A stretch of DNA of 64,000 nt. Origin: Ruegeria halocynthiae (lineage in GTDB: Bacteria > Pseudomonadota > Alphaproteobacteria > Rhodobacterales > Rhodobacteraceae). Shown here one piece after another: positions 1 through 9,865 of this stretch; within the stretch, counting starts at the first letter, position 1, and each line of letters begins with the position of its first letter. Where the stretch lies: the NCBI RefSeq assembly GCF_000743705.1, contig NZ_JQEZ01000003.1, forward strand, positions 520,181 to 584,180. Direction: 5' to 3'. The notes under the pieces were generated by a model that saw nothing but the letters and a program-made list of their open reading frames with translations, was not told the DNA's origin and did not search any database. The translations under genes and the position numbers were made by a program.

Positions 1-1
1 C

Positions 2-432
2 CGCCTGAAACTTGAAGGGCATGCAGTCTCTGTCAGCCACGAAACGATTTATGCCTATGTCTACAGTGCGGATGGTCAATCCCAGGCTTTGGCCCGCTAC
101 CTTCCTGAACGGCGGAAGAAGAGAAAACCGCGCTATGCCCGAACCCCGCGCGGTATGATGTTCCCGCCGGCACGCTCGATCCACAACAGGCCTAGTTACA
201 TCAAATCCCGAGAGACATTTGGTGAATGGGAAGGCGAGCTGATGATCTTCCGGCGGGAGCACGGAAAGACAAACGTTGCATCTTTGGTCGAGCGCAAGAC
301 CCGTTTTGCAGTCTTGTTCCGCAACAATGATCGCAGCTCGAAACACTTCATGGCGAAACTCATGAATGTAATGGAACCCCTGCCCCAGATCGCGCGCCAG
401 TCTATTACGTTTGATCGCGGAATTGAGTTCTC
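2..432 (+). pseudogene. IS30-family transposase remnant, cut at both ends
   Basis: The frame is open from the left edge of the window and reads as the middle of an IS30-type DDE transposase: a HETIYAYVY segment, then a basic RRKKRKPRYA stretch, then GEWEGELM, SLVERKTRF and ITFDRGIEFS, all in the order usual for this family. The last motif holds the second catalytic Asp. Just after it (about 430-436) homology stops and an IS3-type transposase begins in another frame, so the C-terminal third with the catalytic Glu is missing. The N-terminal part lies outside the window. The reading frame nominally runs on to 463 but those residues are not IS30-like. It cannot be active. Confidence 0.85.
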
Positions 433-435
433 GGG

Positions 436-1080
436 TTGCTGCGAGACGCAGGCTGGCAGGTGAATGACAAACGTGTCGAGCGTTTGTGGAAACGTGAGGG
501 GCTGAAAGTGCCTATGAAGCAACCCAGGAAGGGACGGCTCTGGCTGAACCATGGATCATGTGTCCGGCTGCGGCCTGAGTACCGCGATCACGTCTGGTCG
601 TACGATTTTGTGCATCATCGAACAGACGATGGCCGAGCGTTCAGGACATTGAACATTCTGGACGAACACAGTCGGGAATGCCTGGCGATCCGGGTGAAGC
701 GGAAGCTGAACTCAACCGAGGTCATAGATGCACTGGCGGACCTGTTCATCCTACGTGGCGTGCCAGCGTACATTCGGTCAGACAATGGCCCAGAGTTCAT
801 TGCTGAGGCCGTCAGGAATTGGATCAAAGCCGTTGGGGCCAAGACCGCCTACATCGAGCCTGGATCGCGCTGGGAGAACGGATACTGCGAAAGCTTCAAC
901 GGGCGAATGCGAGACGAGCTGCTGAACGGTGAAATCTTCTACTCACTGCGTGAGGCCCAAATAATCATCGAAAACTGGAGGAAACATTACAACAACAAAC
1001 GACCCCACAGTGCTCTGGGCTACCGACCACCCGCGCCAGAGGCCATCGTCTCGATGGACCAAAGGCCAACCATGCACTAA
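436..1080 (+). pseudogene. IS3-family transposase OrfB, 5'-truncated
   Basis: 214 residues match the C-terminal two thirds of an IS3-family (IS407-like) OrfB integrase. The DDE core is present: YDF near residue 55, RSDNGPEF near residue 115 and the GSRWENGYCESFNGRMRDE block near 145-160, followed by the usual YNNKRPHSALGYRPP tail. The first codon is only a TTG within the open frame. The helix-turn-helix OrfA and the N-terminal part of OrfB are absent because the sequence upstream is IS30. The right inverted repeat follows at 1104-1114. The product could fold a catalytic core, but without OrfA and a left end the element is almost surely immobile. Confidence 0.85.
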
Positions 1081-1103
1081 CTTTCAACTTGGACCACTCA
1101 AGT

Positions 1104-1114
1104 GGGGCTGCTCA
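1104..1114 (+). repeat. right terminal repeat of the IS3-type element
   Basis: GGGGCTGCTCA ends in CA, and its complement begins TGAGCAGCCCC, the usual shape of an IS407-group terminus. It sits 24 bases after the OrfB stop, as expected. No left partner is visible since the 5' half of the element is gone. Confidence 0.6.
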
Positions 1115-1430
1115 CCCCCAATCGCAACAATTCAAATGCTGGCCCGTTGATTTCATTGGCGTCCCAGTCTCAAAATCACGAGGGCTTCACAGTTAGAATG
1201 TCTCACCTCTGCAAAGCAGAAGTGTCACATTTCCCTGTTGAGCAGACAGGATTTAAATAGCGGCCACTCGGTTCGGATCAGCCTTGAACACGATTAGAAT
1301 TTATCGTCTCCAAAACACTTAATCCGGGCTGGCCCAGGCCCGGATGTACGCCGCCGCTTGCTAAAAATTGCAAAATATGTCTTTCCTAACCATAGGGTAT
1401 TTGATGTATTTTTTTGTTTTGAGGTGTTTT
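1115..1430. other. gene-free stretch between IS end and UDP-xylose synthase
   Basis: No open frame with recognisable similarity was found. It holds a small GC-rich inverted repeat (TCCGGGC at 1323-1329, GCCCGGA at 1338-1344) and an AT-rich stretch just upstream of the uxs gene that probably carries its promoter. Confidence 0.5.
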
Positions 1431-2402
1431 ATGACCCGTCCATATGACAGCAGGAAACGTATTCTGGTTACCGGCGGTGCCGGATTTTTGGGCTCTCATC
1501 TCGTCGATCGCCTGCTCGAACAAAAGCACGAAGTCCTTTGCCTGGACAATTTGTTCACTGGAACCAAACGAAACATCGACCATCTGCACAACCACCCCCG
1601 GTTCGAGTTTCTGCGTCATGACGTGACATTCCCGCTCTATATTGAGGTGGATCAGATATTCAATCTGGCCTGCCCCGCCAGTCCGGTTCATTACCAGCAC
1701 GACCCGGTGCAGACGACCAAGACCAGCGTGCACGGCGCGATCAACATGCTGGGTCTGGCAAAGCGTCTGCAATGCCCGATCCTGCAGGCCTCGACATCCG
1801 AGGTCTACGGCAACCCGAACGTGCATCCGCAGACCGAAGACTATTGGGGCAATGTCAATCCGATCGGGCCACGCTCGTGCTATGATGAGGGTAAACGTTG
1901 TGCCGAGACGCTGTTCTTCGACTATCACCGTCAGCACAATCTGGACATCAAGGTTGTGCGGATATTCAACACCTACGGGCCACGCATGCATCACGCCGAT
2001 GGGCGGGTGGTTTCGAATTTCATCGTGCAGGCCCTGACCGGTCAAGACATCACCATATTTGGCGATGGCTCCCAGACACGTTCGTTCTGCTATGTCGAGG
2101 ATCTGGTCGAGGGTATCCTGCGCATGATGGACAGTGGCCCGGATATGACAGGCCCGGTTAATCTGGGCAATCCCGGAGAGTTCACCATGCTGGAGTTGGC
2201 CGAAAAGGTGCTGCGCATGACGAAATCAAAGTCGAAGATCGTCTACCAGGCGCTACCTCAGGATGATCCGCTCCAGCGTCGCCCCGACATTTCCCTGGCG
2301 AGAGAAAAACTGGACTGGAAACCTACCGTCGCGCTGGACGACGGGCTGAAGATGACCATCGACTATTTTCGACATCTCGTAAAAGAGGTCGGTCTGGTCT
2401 GA
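1431..2402 (+). CDS. UDP-glucuronate decarboxylase (UDP-xylose synthase)
   Basis: 323-residue extended short-chain dehydrogenase that converts UDP-glucuronate to UDP-xylose in the cytoplasm through an NAD-bound 4-keto intermediate. The Rossmann motif GGAGFLG is at residues 15-21, the STSEVYGN segment at 121-128 and the catalytic Tyr/Lys pair at Y151 and K155 (SCYDEGK). Length matches bacterial UXS proteins. The ATG at 1431 is preferred because GAGGTG lies four bases upstream; the frame stays open to 1368 but that extension is hydrophobic and not family-like. The convergent neighbour encodes UDP-glucose dehydrogenase, which makes its substrate, so the pair supplies UDP-xylose, presumably for a surface glycan. 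Confidence 0.93.
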   Translation: MTRPYDSRKRILVTGGAGFLGSHLVDRLLEQKHEVLCLDNLFTGTKRNIDHLHNHPRFEFLRHDVTFPLYIEVDQIFNLACPASPVHYQHDPVQTTKTSVHGAINMLGLAKRLQCPILQASTSEVYGNPNVHPQTEDYWGNVNPIGPRSCYDEGKRCAETLFFDYHRQHNLDIKVVRIFNTYGPRMHHADGRVVSNFIVQALTGQDITIFGDGSQTRSFCYVEDLVEGILRMMDSGPDMTGPVNLGNPGEFTMLELAEKVLRMTKSKSKIVYQALPQDDPLQRRPDISLAREKLDWKPTVALDDGLKMTIDYFRHLVKEVGLV

Positions 2403-2516
2403 CAGCGTCCCCGGTCCAGAAGTATCGCATTGGCTGCCCAATCGGTGCTGGCCCTGCGGTGCATATGCTTGGGAAAATACGTTTCGTACAGAAAGCGTTT
2501 CGCCCGTGCTATCCTT

Positions 2517-3821
2517 TTATCGACCCACCCCAACGTAAGACTCAAAACCTGCTTTTTCGGCTGACTTTTTCGAGTAAATGTTTCTGAGATCGACCATACG
2601 AGCTGTTTTCATACCGCTGGCCAAGTCAGACAGGTTCAGAGCGCGAAACTCGTTCCATTCGGTCAGCAGCACCACGGCGTCGGCGTCTTTGGCTGCCGCA
2701 TACGGATCTTCGGTCCATTCCACACCAGGCAGCAGTGCTTCGCCCTCGGATCTGCCCTGAGGGTCGACCACCCGTACCCTAGCCCCGCCACCGATCAGCG
2801 CCGGAACGATGGACAGCGACGGCGCATCCCGCATGTCGTCGGTGTTGGGCTTAAAAGTTACGCCCAGCACTGCCACAGTTTTGCCGTTGAAATGGTCATC
2901 GCAGGCTTCACATATTTTGTCGATCATCCGTTTTTTCACCCCGTCATTTACGCGAATTACGGTCTCGGTGATCTGCATAGGATGCGCATGTTCCTGCCCG
3001 ATCCGCGCCAGCGCCGTGGTGTCTTTGGGAAAGCACGAGCCCCCGTAACCCGGACCGGCATGCAGGAACTTGTTGCCGATCCGGCCGTCCAGACCAATGC
3101 CGCGCGCCACTTCTTTGACGTCTCCGCCGACGCGTTCACACAGGCCGGCAATTTCGTTGATAAAGGTGATCTTGGTCGCCAAAAAGGCGTTGGCCGCGTA
3201 TTTGATCATCTCGGCACTTTCCAGATCGGTGGTCAGGATCGGAAAATCCCGCAGGTAAAGCGGGCGGTAAACCTCGGCCATGACCTCGGCCGCGCGGTCG
3301 GTTTCGACACCGACCACAACCCGGTCAGGGCGCATGAAATCGTCGATCGCGGCACCTTCGCGCAGAAACTCCGGGTTCGAGGCCACGTCGAATTCGGCCT
3401 GCGGGTTGGCGGCGGCCACGACGTCGCGGACCTTGCGGTTGGTTCCAACCGGAACAGTGGATTTGGTCACCACCACGGTATATTCGTCGATGGCGCAGGC
3501 GATCTCTTCTGCGGCGGCCATGACATAGGACAGATCGGCGTGCCCGTCACCACGCCGGGTGGGTGTGCCAACAGCGATAAATACCGCATCTGCCGCAGCC
3601 ACGGCAGATGCCAGATCAGTGGTGAAACTCAACCGTCCGGCAGCAACATTTCGGGCCATCAACGTATCGAGGCCCGGCTCATAAATGGGAACCCTACCCA
3701 CCTGCAGCGTTTCGATTTTTTGCTCAGATTTGTCGACGCAAACGACGTCATGACCGAAATCCGAAAAACAAACCCCTGACACGAGGCCTACATAGCCTGT
3801 GCCGATCATCGCAATGCGCAT
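2517..3821 (-). CDS. ugd: UDP-glucose 6-dehydrogenase
   Basis: 434 residues, the usual length. It oxidises UDP-glucose to UDP-glucuronate with two NAD+. The N-terminal Rossmann motif GTGYVGLVSG begins at residue 7; FIAVGTPT lies at 81-88; the catalytic cysteine is C263 in GPGYGGSCFPKD; the C-terminal UDP-binding domain contains FKPNTDDMRDAPS. It faces the UDP-glucuronate decarboxylase gene tail to tail, 114 bases apart, and the two reactions are consecutive. No strong hairpin was seen between the two stops. UDP-glucuronate may also feed other glycosyltransferases in the window. Confidence 0.95.
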   Translation of the reverse strand: MRIAMIGTGYVGLVSGVCFSDFGHDVVCVDKSEQKIETLQVGRVPIYEPGLDTLMARNVAAGRLSFTTDLASAVAAADAVFIAVGTPTRRGDGHADLSYVMAAAEEIACAIDEYTVVVTKSTVPVGTNRKVRDVVAAANPQAEFDVASNPEFLREGAAIDDFMRPDRVVVGVETDRAAEVMAEVYRPLYLRDFPILTTDLESAEMIKYAANAFLATKITFINEIAGLCERVGGDVKEVARGIGLDGRIGNKFLHAGPGYGGSCFPKDTTALARIGQEHAHPMQITETVIRVNDGVKKRMIDKICEACDDHFNGKTVAVLGVTFKPNTDDMRDAPSLSIVPALIGGGARVRVVDPQGRSEGEALLPGVEWTEDPYAAAKDADAVVLLTEWNEFRALNLSDLASGMKTARMVDLRNIYSKKSAEKAGFESYVGVGR

Positions 3822-4244
3822 TCTTAAATCCTTTTACTGGTACTTGGGGTAAGTACGCCCAACTTCGATAGTCCACATATGCGTTTCAACACCACCAGAA
3901 ATTCAGCCAGGTGCCCATATTGCCCAGACTTTTAAAGGGCAATGTAAGCTTTGTGTAAAGCCCGGGGTAAGCTCAACCCCCTGAACTCTGGCAGAGTTTT
4001 TCTGTGTAGCCCTCGACCGATGCAGTTCAATTTCAGTTCGCCAGCTGTCACAACTTGCTGTCTCGATTGACCTGCGAGGCACACTCCCAAACTGAAGGAC
4101 AGAAATTTGGCGCGACATGAACCTTCATTCAAGTGCCTTGATCGAAACGCAATTGCCAGCCATTCTGACCCTGCCATCCGATTGTGATCGGCCGCCTGTT
4201 TTTTTGGGTATGAGTGTATTTATTTTAGCCTGGGACCATTTGGT
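3822..4244. other. intergenic region between ugd and the GT-C gene
   Basis: Divergent promoter region, no gene supported. Two inverted repeats stand out: ATTGCCC (3919-3925) pairing with GGGCAAT (3937-3943), and GGGGT/ACCCC around 3964-3980. Short open frames here have no family-like features. Confidence 0.4.
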
Positions 4245-6206
4245 ATGCGCGAGGGATTTGAGTCTATTCGAACGACACACTCCGAGAGCCTCGGACCTGC
4301 GGTTGTCATTTCGGTTTTGTTTGCTGTCGTGACGGCAGTTCTTTTTATTCTCAACGCGGTGATAGGAGAGGCAATTGTTGACGCCATGTACCGGGCGCAG
4401 TTTTGGCCTTCTGTAAAGGAAGGGTTCTCTAAAAACGGCGCAGTTCCGTCGGTGGAATTTTATAGAACAGCAATTGAACGCACGCTTTTCTACCTTCTTC
4501 TCATATCCGGGTTGAGCATGTTGGTCAGCCTCTCATTTTCTCCGCGTCTTGCTGGCAACCGGCATATTGGCGGCCTGGCAAATAGACTTGAATCGCCTGC
4601 ATTTCGAGATATCAGCATTCTTGTCTGTCTTTTGATCATAGCGACTGCGTTTCGACTGCCCGGATTGAATCTGGGAATCTGGAGGGACGAGGCCTCTACC
4701 TATTTCGAAGCAGCTTCGGGCGGTGCCTCGGCAGTAATCGACATGGTAAAATACGGAGAATTGAACCCGCCGGGATTTTACCTGCTGACGCATTACGCAA
4801 TCGAATGGCTTGGCACTGGTGAAAATGCCCTTAAAATATCGCCCTTCATCTTTGGGCTGATGGCGATCCCTGTCGCCTATTACCTTGCCAGAGCTTCCGG
4901 ATCGCGCCCTGCCGCGCTGCTTGCCGCATCGTTGGTAACGATTTCGCCGGTCGGCATCTACTATGCCCAGGAGGCACGGCCCAACACGCTTGCAGCACTG
5001 CTGTGCTGCCTCGTGACCCTCTTTTTCCTCAAAAGCCTCAACAGCAGACACCGCACTTGGTCGCTTGTCGCGTTTGTGCTCAGCGCCAGCTTGCTCATCT
5101 ATGTTCAATACACCGGCCTGATGCTGCTTGTTTCGCTTGCATTTGCAACAGTCGTTCTGATTGCGCGCCGTCCTGGTGAGGTGCCTGCCCTTCCGTATCT
5201 GATCGCAGGTCTCGCTATTTTCGCGATCTATCTACCGTGGATTCCGACCTTTTTTGACCACCTCGGAACCGGTACGCCATGGACGCCTGAAAGCGAGTGG
5301 TCGGACCTGCCGCGCGTCATCTACAAAAACGTCGCATACTTGCTACCGTGGAGCAGCCAAAAATCGACCATCGCAAAGGTTATGATGGGGATTGCGGCGC
5401 TCGCGACGGTTTGCACCTTGGCTTGGTCCGTCGCCAGTTTCTTTCGTCGTTCACGGAATCCCGCCGCCGCCGCGCAAGAAGAGACGGCCACGTTCGTGTT
5501 GGGCACAGCCCTGCTCGGGCCGATTCTCATGCTGGCTGTGCTGTCTCTTACTGGCCGTTACATGTTTTCATTCATACCAATCGCCAGTGCGTTTTTTGGT
5601 ATCTGGCTGGTTCGTGCTGGCCGTCAGATGAACCAGCGCGGTTGGCAATGGGTACAACCCCTGCCCGTCGCTATTGTCGCCTTATTTGTTTGGACGCTAT
5701 TGAATGTGTGGGATACTGCGACGTCTGATCGACTGCCAAAGTCAGGAATACCGGCCGTTGTAAGTGGTATTGGCCCTGCTTCGGACAAAACGATCTACCT
5801 TCTCAACCCTGATTTCATCGCCCCTACATTCGGGTACTACACTCGGAACAAGAACGTGCGCTTTGTGGGTTTCGCCCGGCTTGAAGATCCCCATATTTTC
5901 AAACCTCAAGATTATGCCGAAATCTGGAGCCGTGACGATGCAGTGGAAGAGAGCATCGACTATCTACGGCGCATGGCCGCCGAAGGATACGTTCGACTCG
6001 CACTGATCGAAGACGGCAGCTGCAAGGCATTGCAGGACAAAGGCAAGATGCAATATTCACGAGTACGCGAGCTTCGGGCTGAGATTGACCGAATTTTGTC
6101 TCCGGTAAGCTCTATCAAGCACCCCGCTCGTATCGAATGCGTGACTGTTACCGAGTATGATCTAGCCAGCTTGGCCAACGATGGGTCGACCGAAGCAGCT
6201 GATTGA
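4245..6206 (+). CDS. GT-C (PMT/ArnT-like, GT39) membrane glycosyltransferase
   Basis: 653-residue polytopic membrane protein with roughly a dozen hydrophobic segments in the first 500 residues and a soluble C-terminal domain of about 140 residues. After the second hydrophobic cluster comes GIWRDEAST, the acidic luminal loop motif typical of GT39/ArnT enzymes that take a sugar from a polyprenyl-phosphate donor, and later ISPVGIYYAQEARP, another family landmark. It would act on the periplasmic face. The start has no strong ribosome site; a start slightly downstream is possible. Downstream genes encode a polyprenyl-phosphate sugar synthase and GtrA proteins, so they plausibly supply its donor. 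Acceptor and sugar are unknown. Confidence 0.8.
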   Translation: MREGFESIRTTHSESLGPAVVISVLFAVVTAVLFILNAVIGEAIVDAMYRAQFWPSVKEGFSKNGAVPSVEFYRTAIERTLFYLLLISGLSMLVSLSFSPRLAGNRHIGGLANRLESPAFRDISILVCLLIIATAFRLPGLNLGIWRDEASTYFEAASGGASAVIDMVKYGELNPPGFYLLTHYAIEWLGTGENALKISPFIFGLMAIPVAYYLARASGSRPAALLAASLVTISPVGIYYAQEARPNTLAALLCCLVTLFFLKSLNSRHRTWSLVAFVLSASLLIYVQYTGLMLLVSLAFATVVLIARRPGEVPALPYLIAGLAIFAIYLPWIPTFFDHLGTGTPWTPESEWSDLPRVIYKNVAYLLPWSSQKSTIAKVMMGIAALATVCTLAWSVASFFRRSRNPAAAAQEETATFVLGTALLGPILMLAVLSLTGRYMFSFIPIASAFFGIWLVRAGRQMNQRGWQWVQPLPVAIVALFVWTLLNVWDTATSDRLPKSGIPAVVSGIGPASDKTIYLLNPDFIAPTFGYYTRNKNVRFVGFARLEDPHIFKPQDYAEIWSRDDAVEESIDYLRRMAAEGYVRLALIEDGSCKALQDKGKMQYSRVRELRAEIDRILSPVSSIKHPARIECVTVTEYDLASLANDGSTEAAD

Positions 6207-6638
6207 AGCAAGGTCTAAGCGAGACAAAAGGTGGATGCATCTGAATTTTCGACATTTTCCACCGAAGGCATGTGGGCTTGGCCTATCTTGGTCTCGGGCA
6301 TATTACCCCAAAAACCAAGAGTACTTTTGACGCTTTCTCCGACACATTTTTGGGGTGCTACTCGCCCGCCACAGTTACCTTGAAGCGTCCCCCGACGTTG
6401 ACGTTACGCATCGGCGGGATACAGGGCACCCAAACGTTGCAAACCAAATCCTTTGACCAAATCCTCTAAAGCGGATACCTTCAAATTGTTTTTTTATTGT
6501 GTGCGGCGTCCTTGTTTAGGTTTGCCGGGGGTGTGTGTTTGTGAAAAACTTTGTTGTGAATTCTTCCCTATTTGATCAGGTCGACAGTTCAGATTCTATC
6601 CGAATTAAAGTGGCAATTTGCTATCTGAGGAGGGTGTC
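6207..6638. other. gene-free stretch before the DPM1-like gene
   Basis: Nothing convincing is coded here. A run of AT-rich sequence around 6485-6500 and 6555-6610 suggests a promoter for the downstream operon. The ribosome site GAGGAGGG at 6627-6634 fixes the next gene's start. Confidence 0.45.
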
Positions 6639-7817
6639 ATGACCACAAAGGCGCATGGGTCCGGTGCGCCGGATTTAATTGCGCTTTCCGTCGTGGTGCC
6701 AACCTTCAACGAAGTGCGCAATGTCGCTGAACTTGTAAACAAGCTCGATTCCGCGCTCGACGGTATCGCTTGGGAAGTTATCTTCGTCGATGATGCGTCG
6801 CCTGACGGCACAGCTGACGCCATCCGAAAACTGGCGCGGGCAGACCGTCGCGTAAGGCTTATCTCGCGCCATAACCGGCGCGGGCTTTCCTCGGCAGTTG
6901 TCGAAGGAGGTCTGGCCGCCACATCGGATGTCGTCGCCGTTATGGATGGTGATCTGCAACACGATGAAACCATCCTGCCAAAGCTTTACGAAAAAGTCGC
7001 AAGTGGCGAGGCTGCCATTGCATCGGCCAGTCGTTTTCTGGCCGAGGAAAAACCGACAGGCCTGTCGTCCGAGACAAGAGTGAAAATAAGCAATACAGGC
7101 ATTCGTCTTGCAAATCGTCTGTTCAATCTCGACATGTCGGATCCGCTGACCGGTTTTTTCGTATTTCGTCGCGAGGTATTACTGAGAGCATTGCCAAACC
7201 TTTCCGAAATCGGCTTTAAAATCCTGCTGGATCTGATTGCGGCTTCGCGACCACGGCCAAAGGTCGTCGAATTGCCATTCAAGTTTCGCGAACGGCTTCA
7301 TGGCCAGTCAAAGCTTGATACTGGTGTCCTGTACGAGTTTTTCCTGTTCTTCATCGAGAAAAAGATCAGCCGCATTCTTCCACTTCCTGCCCGCTTCATC
7401 TCGTTTGCGATGATCAATTGCGTTGGCATCTTTTTCCACATGATCATTTTTATTGCGGTCGAAAGGCTTTTCGGTGCGTCATTCGCAGCCTCTCAACTCA
7501 TGGCGACGATGGTTGCACTTACATTCAATTATTCGGCCAACAACGCCATCACCTATAATGATCGCCGTCTCAGGGGCGTTGATTTCTATTTCGGATTCGT
7601 GATCTTTGCAGTGCTGTGTTCGGTCGGCATCTTCGCCAATATCGGAGTCGCGACCATGCTGCACGATCAATATAATGACGTAATTGATCTTGCTCCGGCG
7701 ATGGCTGGTGCCCTGATTACGGTCGTTTGGAACTACGTCGCCACCCAGGCCTTCGTTTGGGGCCGGGTGCGATATCCAGTTCTTACATCGCGCAAAAGCG
7801 AGAGGGCAAAATCATGA
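6639..7817 (+). CDS. DPM1-like glycosyltransferase 2 fused to GtrA domain
   Basis: 392 residues. Residues about 15-235 are a GT-A fold family 2 transferase of the polyprenyl-phosphate mannose/glucose synthase type: VVVPTFNEVRNV, FVDDASPDGT, MDGDLQHD (metal-binding DxD-like site) and SDPLTGFFVFRR. Residues about 255-380 form four membrane helices of the GtrA type. Such fusions transfer a sugar from a nucleotide donor to a polyprenyl phosphate and may help flip it. The ATG at 6639 is chosen because GAGGAGGG sits 5 bases upstream; the frame runs to 6618 without support. The stop overlaps the next start (ATGA at 7814-7817), indicating coupled translation. Confidence 0.88.
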   Translation: MTTKAHGSGAPDLIALSVVVPTFNEVRNVAELVNKLDSALDGIAWEVIFVDDASPDGTADAIRKLARADRRVRLISRHNRRGLSSAVVEGGLAATSDVVAVMDGDLQHDETILPKLYEKVASGEAAIASASRFLAEEKPTGLSSETRVKISNTGIRLANRLFNLDMSDPLTGFFVFRREVLLRALPNLSEIGFKILLDLIAASRPRPKVVELPFKFRERLHGQSKLDTGVLYEFFLFFIEKKISRILPLPARFISFAMINCVGIFFHMIIFIAVERLFGASFAASQLMATMVALTFNYSANNAITYNDRRLRGVDFYFGFVIFAVLCSVGIFANIGVATMLHDQYNDVIDLAPAMAGALITVVWNYVATQAFVWGRVRYPVLTSRKSERAKS

Positions 7818-8401
7818 CAGAGGCAACCCTAAACGGCCTGCACGCAGAGCCACCGAAAAGCGGCGACCAAACATCTCACACCGGGGGTAAGACTTCGGGA
7901 CGCGCCGCTGATGGAGACATGTCAAACGACAGCGACCCGGCCGCGCCGACCTATTCGGGAGGCCAGGGTTCAGCAAATGGCATCGCGGCCCTGTTGAAGC
8001 GCCATGAGACGTTGGTCAAATATTTTGTAATTGGATGCACGGCGAGCGCCATAGACGTGCTGCTCTTTCTGATACTCTACAATTCGATTGGTACCAGTGC
8101 CCTTGTGGCGCATTCAATCTCGGTGCCGGTTTCGGTCTTGTTCAGCTTTTTTGTCAACACCAGGCACAACTTTAAAACCAACGATTATCTGGGCCTGCGA
8201 CTGGCGTCCTTCGTTGTCGTTTGCGGGATCGGCTATGTCGCTGGCTACGGTGTCATCTACGCAGCCCAACTTGTTGGCCTTGATGCAAATACAGGAAAAA
8301 TTCTGTCTTTGCCCTTTGTTTTTGTCGTCCAGTATGTGCTGAATTCCCGCATCACTTTCCGCAAATTCGGGACGACTACAAGACCTGTTGATAACCAGTA
8401 A
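7814..8401 (+). CDS. GtrA-family membrane protein
   Basis: 195 residues. The first 60 or so are hydrophilic and low-complexity; then four hydrophobic helices follow with the GtrA signature (KYFVIGCTASAIDVLLFLIL, near 70-90, and the late VVQYVLNSRITFRK). GtrA proteins are thought to move polyprenyl-phosphate-linked sugars across the inner membrane. The start overlaps the stop of the DPM1-GtrA gene by four bases, so this locus carries two GtrA domains in a row. A long disordered N-terminus is unusual for the family and may hold an interaction site; that is inference. Confidence 0.85.
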   Translation: MTEATLNGLHAEPPKSGDQTSHTGGKTSGRAADGDMSNDSDPAAPTYSGGQGSANGIAALLKRHETLVKYFVIGCTASAIDVLLFLILYNSIGTSALVAHSISVPVSVLFSFFVNTRHNFKTNDYLGLRLASFVVVCGIGYVAGYGVIYAAQLVGLDANTGKILSLPFVFVVQYVLNSRITFRKFGTTTRPVDNQ

Positions 8402-8418
8402 CACGGTGGTTTGTTAAA

Positions 8419-9831
8419 ATGAAAAAACCAAGAGTTTGCATCATCGGAGGTGGTTTCACCGGTTTAACCGCCGCTTATCGCCTAAGCAAAAAAGGCGTGG
8501 ACGTGACCATCTGCGAAGCGTCTGATCGGCTTGGCGGTCTTGCCGCCGGGTTTAAGCTTGCGGATCACAGCGTCGAACAGGCCTATCATTTTCTCTATAA
8601 GACTGACGAGTTCATCCTGTCTCTGGTCGATGAATTGGACCTGAGCGATCGGCTGACCTATCACAAATCTTCCGTCTCCACCTATTACGATGGCACACTC
8701 TATCCCATGGAGTCGCCGCTTGATCTTATTCGCTTCAAGCCGCTCAGCTTCATCAACCGGATACGCGCCGGGGTAAGTGTGCTTTGGCTACAGCACGAGA
8801 AAGACTGGCGGAAACTCAGCTGCACAACAGCACTGGAATGGCTTAGAAAATACGCTGGCCGTCAGGTAACCGATGTGATCTGGGAGCCGCTGCTGCGCGG
8901 AAAATTCGACCGCTACTATGACAAGGTTACAATGTCCTGGCTTTGGGGGCGTTTGCTCCAGCGTGTTGAAAGCCGCGACAAACAGGCTGGCGGAGAGGTG
9001 CTGGGGTATTTCGATGGCGGTTTCAGGGTAATTGTCGATGCCCTTGAAAAGCCTCTGCGCGAAGCCAACACAGACATTCGCCTTAAGACGCCGGTTACGG
9101 GTATCACGCACGACCCCGAGACGGATGAAGTCATAATTACCACCGATGCTGGCGAAGAGCGTTTTGACCGTGTTCTGGCCACGGTGCCGAGCCATATCCT
9201 GGCCCGAATGATTGCCCCCTATGAGGAACGCGACCCAGAGTATTTCGAGCGCCTCAAAAGCATCGATTATCTGGACGCGGCGGTTCAAGTATTCGCCACC
9301 CCCCAGAAATTCACCAAGTATTACTGGCATAACATCAACTCAGAAAACGCGCCTTTCGTGGTGTTTCTGAGCCTGACAAATCTGGTCGGCAGCGACCGGT
9401 TTGACGGGTTGAACATCTACTACATCGGCGACTACGTTCCGCCGGACCACGAATACATGTCGATGGCGCCCGAAGACTTAAAAGAACGCTGGTACGGGGA
9501 AATCAAAAAGATATTCCCGGAATTCGATCGCCAAGCCGTCGTTGATGATGGGCTCTTTCGCCTGCGGAATGCGCAGCACATCGTCGACATCGGCTTCGAA
9601 GAAAATAAACTCGTACCACACCAGACGCCCTGCCCCGGGGTTCTGATGTGCAATTTCTCGCAGATTTACCCAATGGATCGGGGAACGAACTATGCCGTGC
9701 GTGACGGAGACCGCATGGCAGAACAATTGTTGGACAGCCTGGCAAAGCGAAATCACGGTGAACGTGAGGCAACGCCGAGTAAGACTCGGCCACCTCTGAC
9801 CGTGTTAGAGTCGGCCAGTTCGGCAAAGTGA
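8419..9831 (+). CDS. FAD-dependent amine-oxidase/protoporphyrinogen-oxidase-like protein
   Basis: 470 residues of the flavin amine-oxidase superfamily. The dinucleotide-binding motif IIGGGFTGLTAAYRL lies at residues 9-23, followed by ICEASDRLGGLAAGF, the second FAD motif. The C-terminal FAD-contact segment reads SQIYPMDRGTNYAVRDG. It follows the GtrA gene by 17 bases and shares the operon with polyprenyl-sugar genes. Members next to DPM1/GtrA genes are often annotated only as NAD(P)/FAD-dependent oxidoreductases; UDP-galactopyranose mutase and phytoene-desaturase-like enzymes are relatives. I infer action on a sugar or polyprenyl intermediate; the substrate is not evident. Confidence 0.75.
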   Translation: MKKPRVCIIGGGFTGLTAAYRLSKKGVDVTICEASDRLGGLAAGFKLADHSVEQAYHFLYKTDEFILSLVDELDLSDRLTYHKSSVSTYYDGTLYPMESPLDLIRFKPLSFINRIRAGVSVLWLQHEKDWRKLSCTTALEWLRKYAGRQVTDVIWEPLLRGKFDRYYDKVTMSWLWGRLLQRVESRDKQAGGEVLGYFDGGFRVIVDALEKPLREANTDIRLKTPVTGITHDPETDEVIITTDAGEERFDRVLATVPSHILARMIAPYEERDPEYFERLKSIDYLDAAVQVFATPQKFTKYYWHNINSENAPFVVFLSLTNLVGSDRFDGLNIYYIGDYVPPDHEYMSMAPEDLKERWYGEIKKIFPEFDRQAVVDDGLFRLRNAQHIVDIGFEENKLVPHQTPCPGVLMCNFSQIYPMDRGTNYAVRDGDRMAEQLLDSLAKRNHGEREATPSKTRPPLTVLESASSAK

Positions 9832-9865
9832 GGAATGACCGAAATACGGGGACCGGGATTGACTC

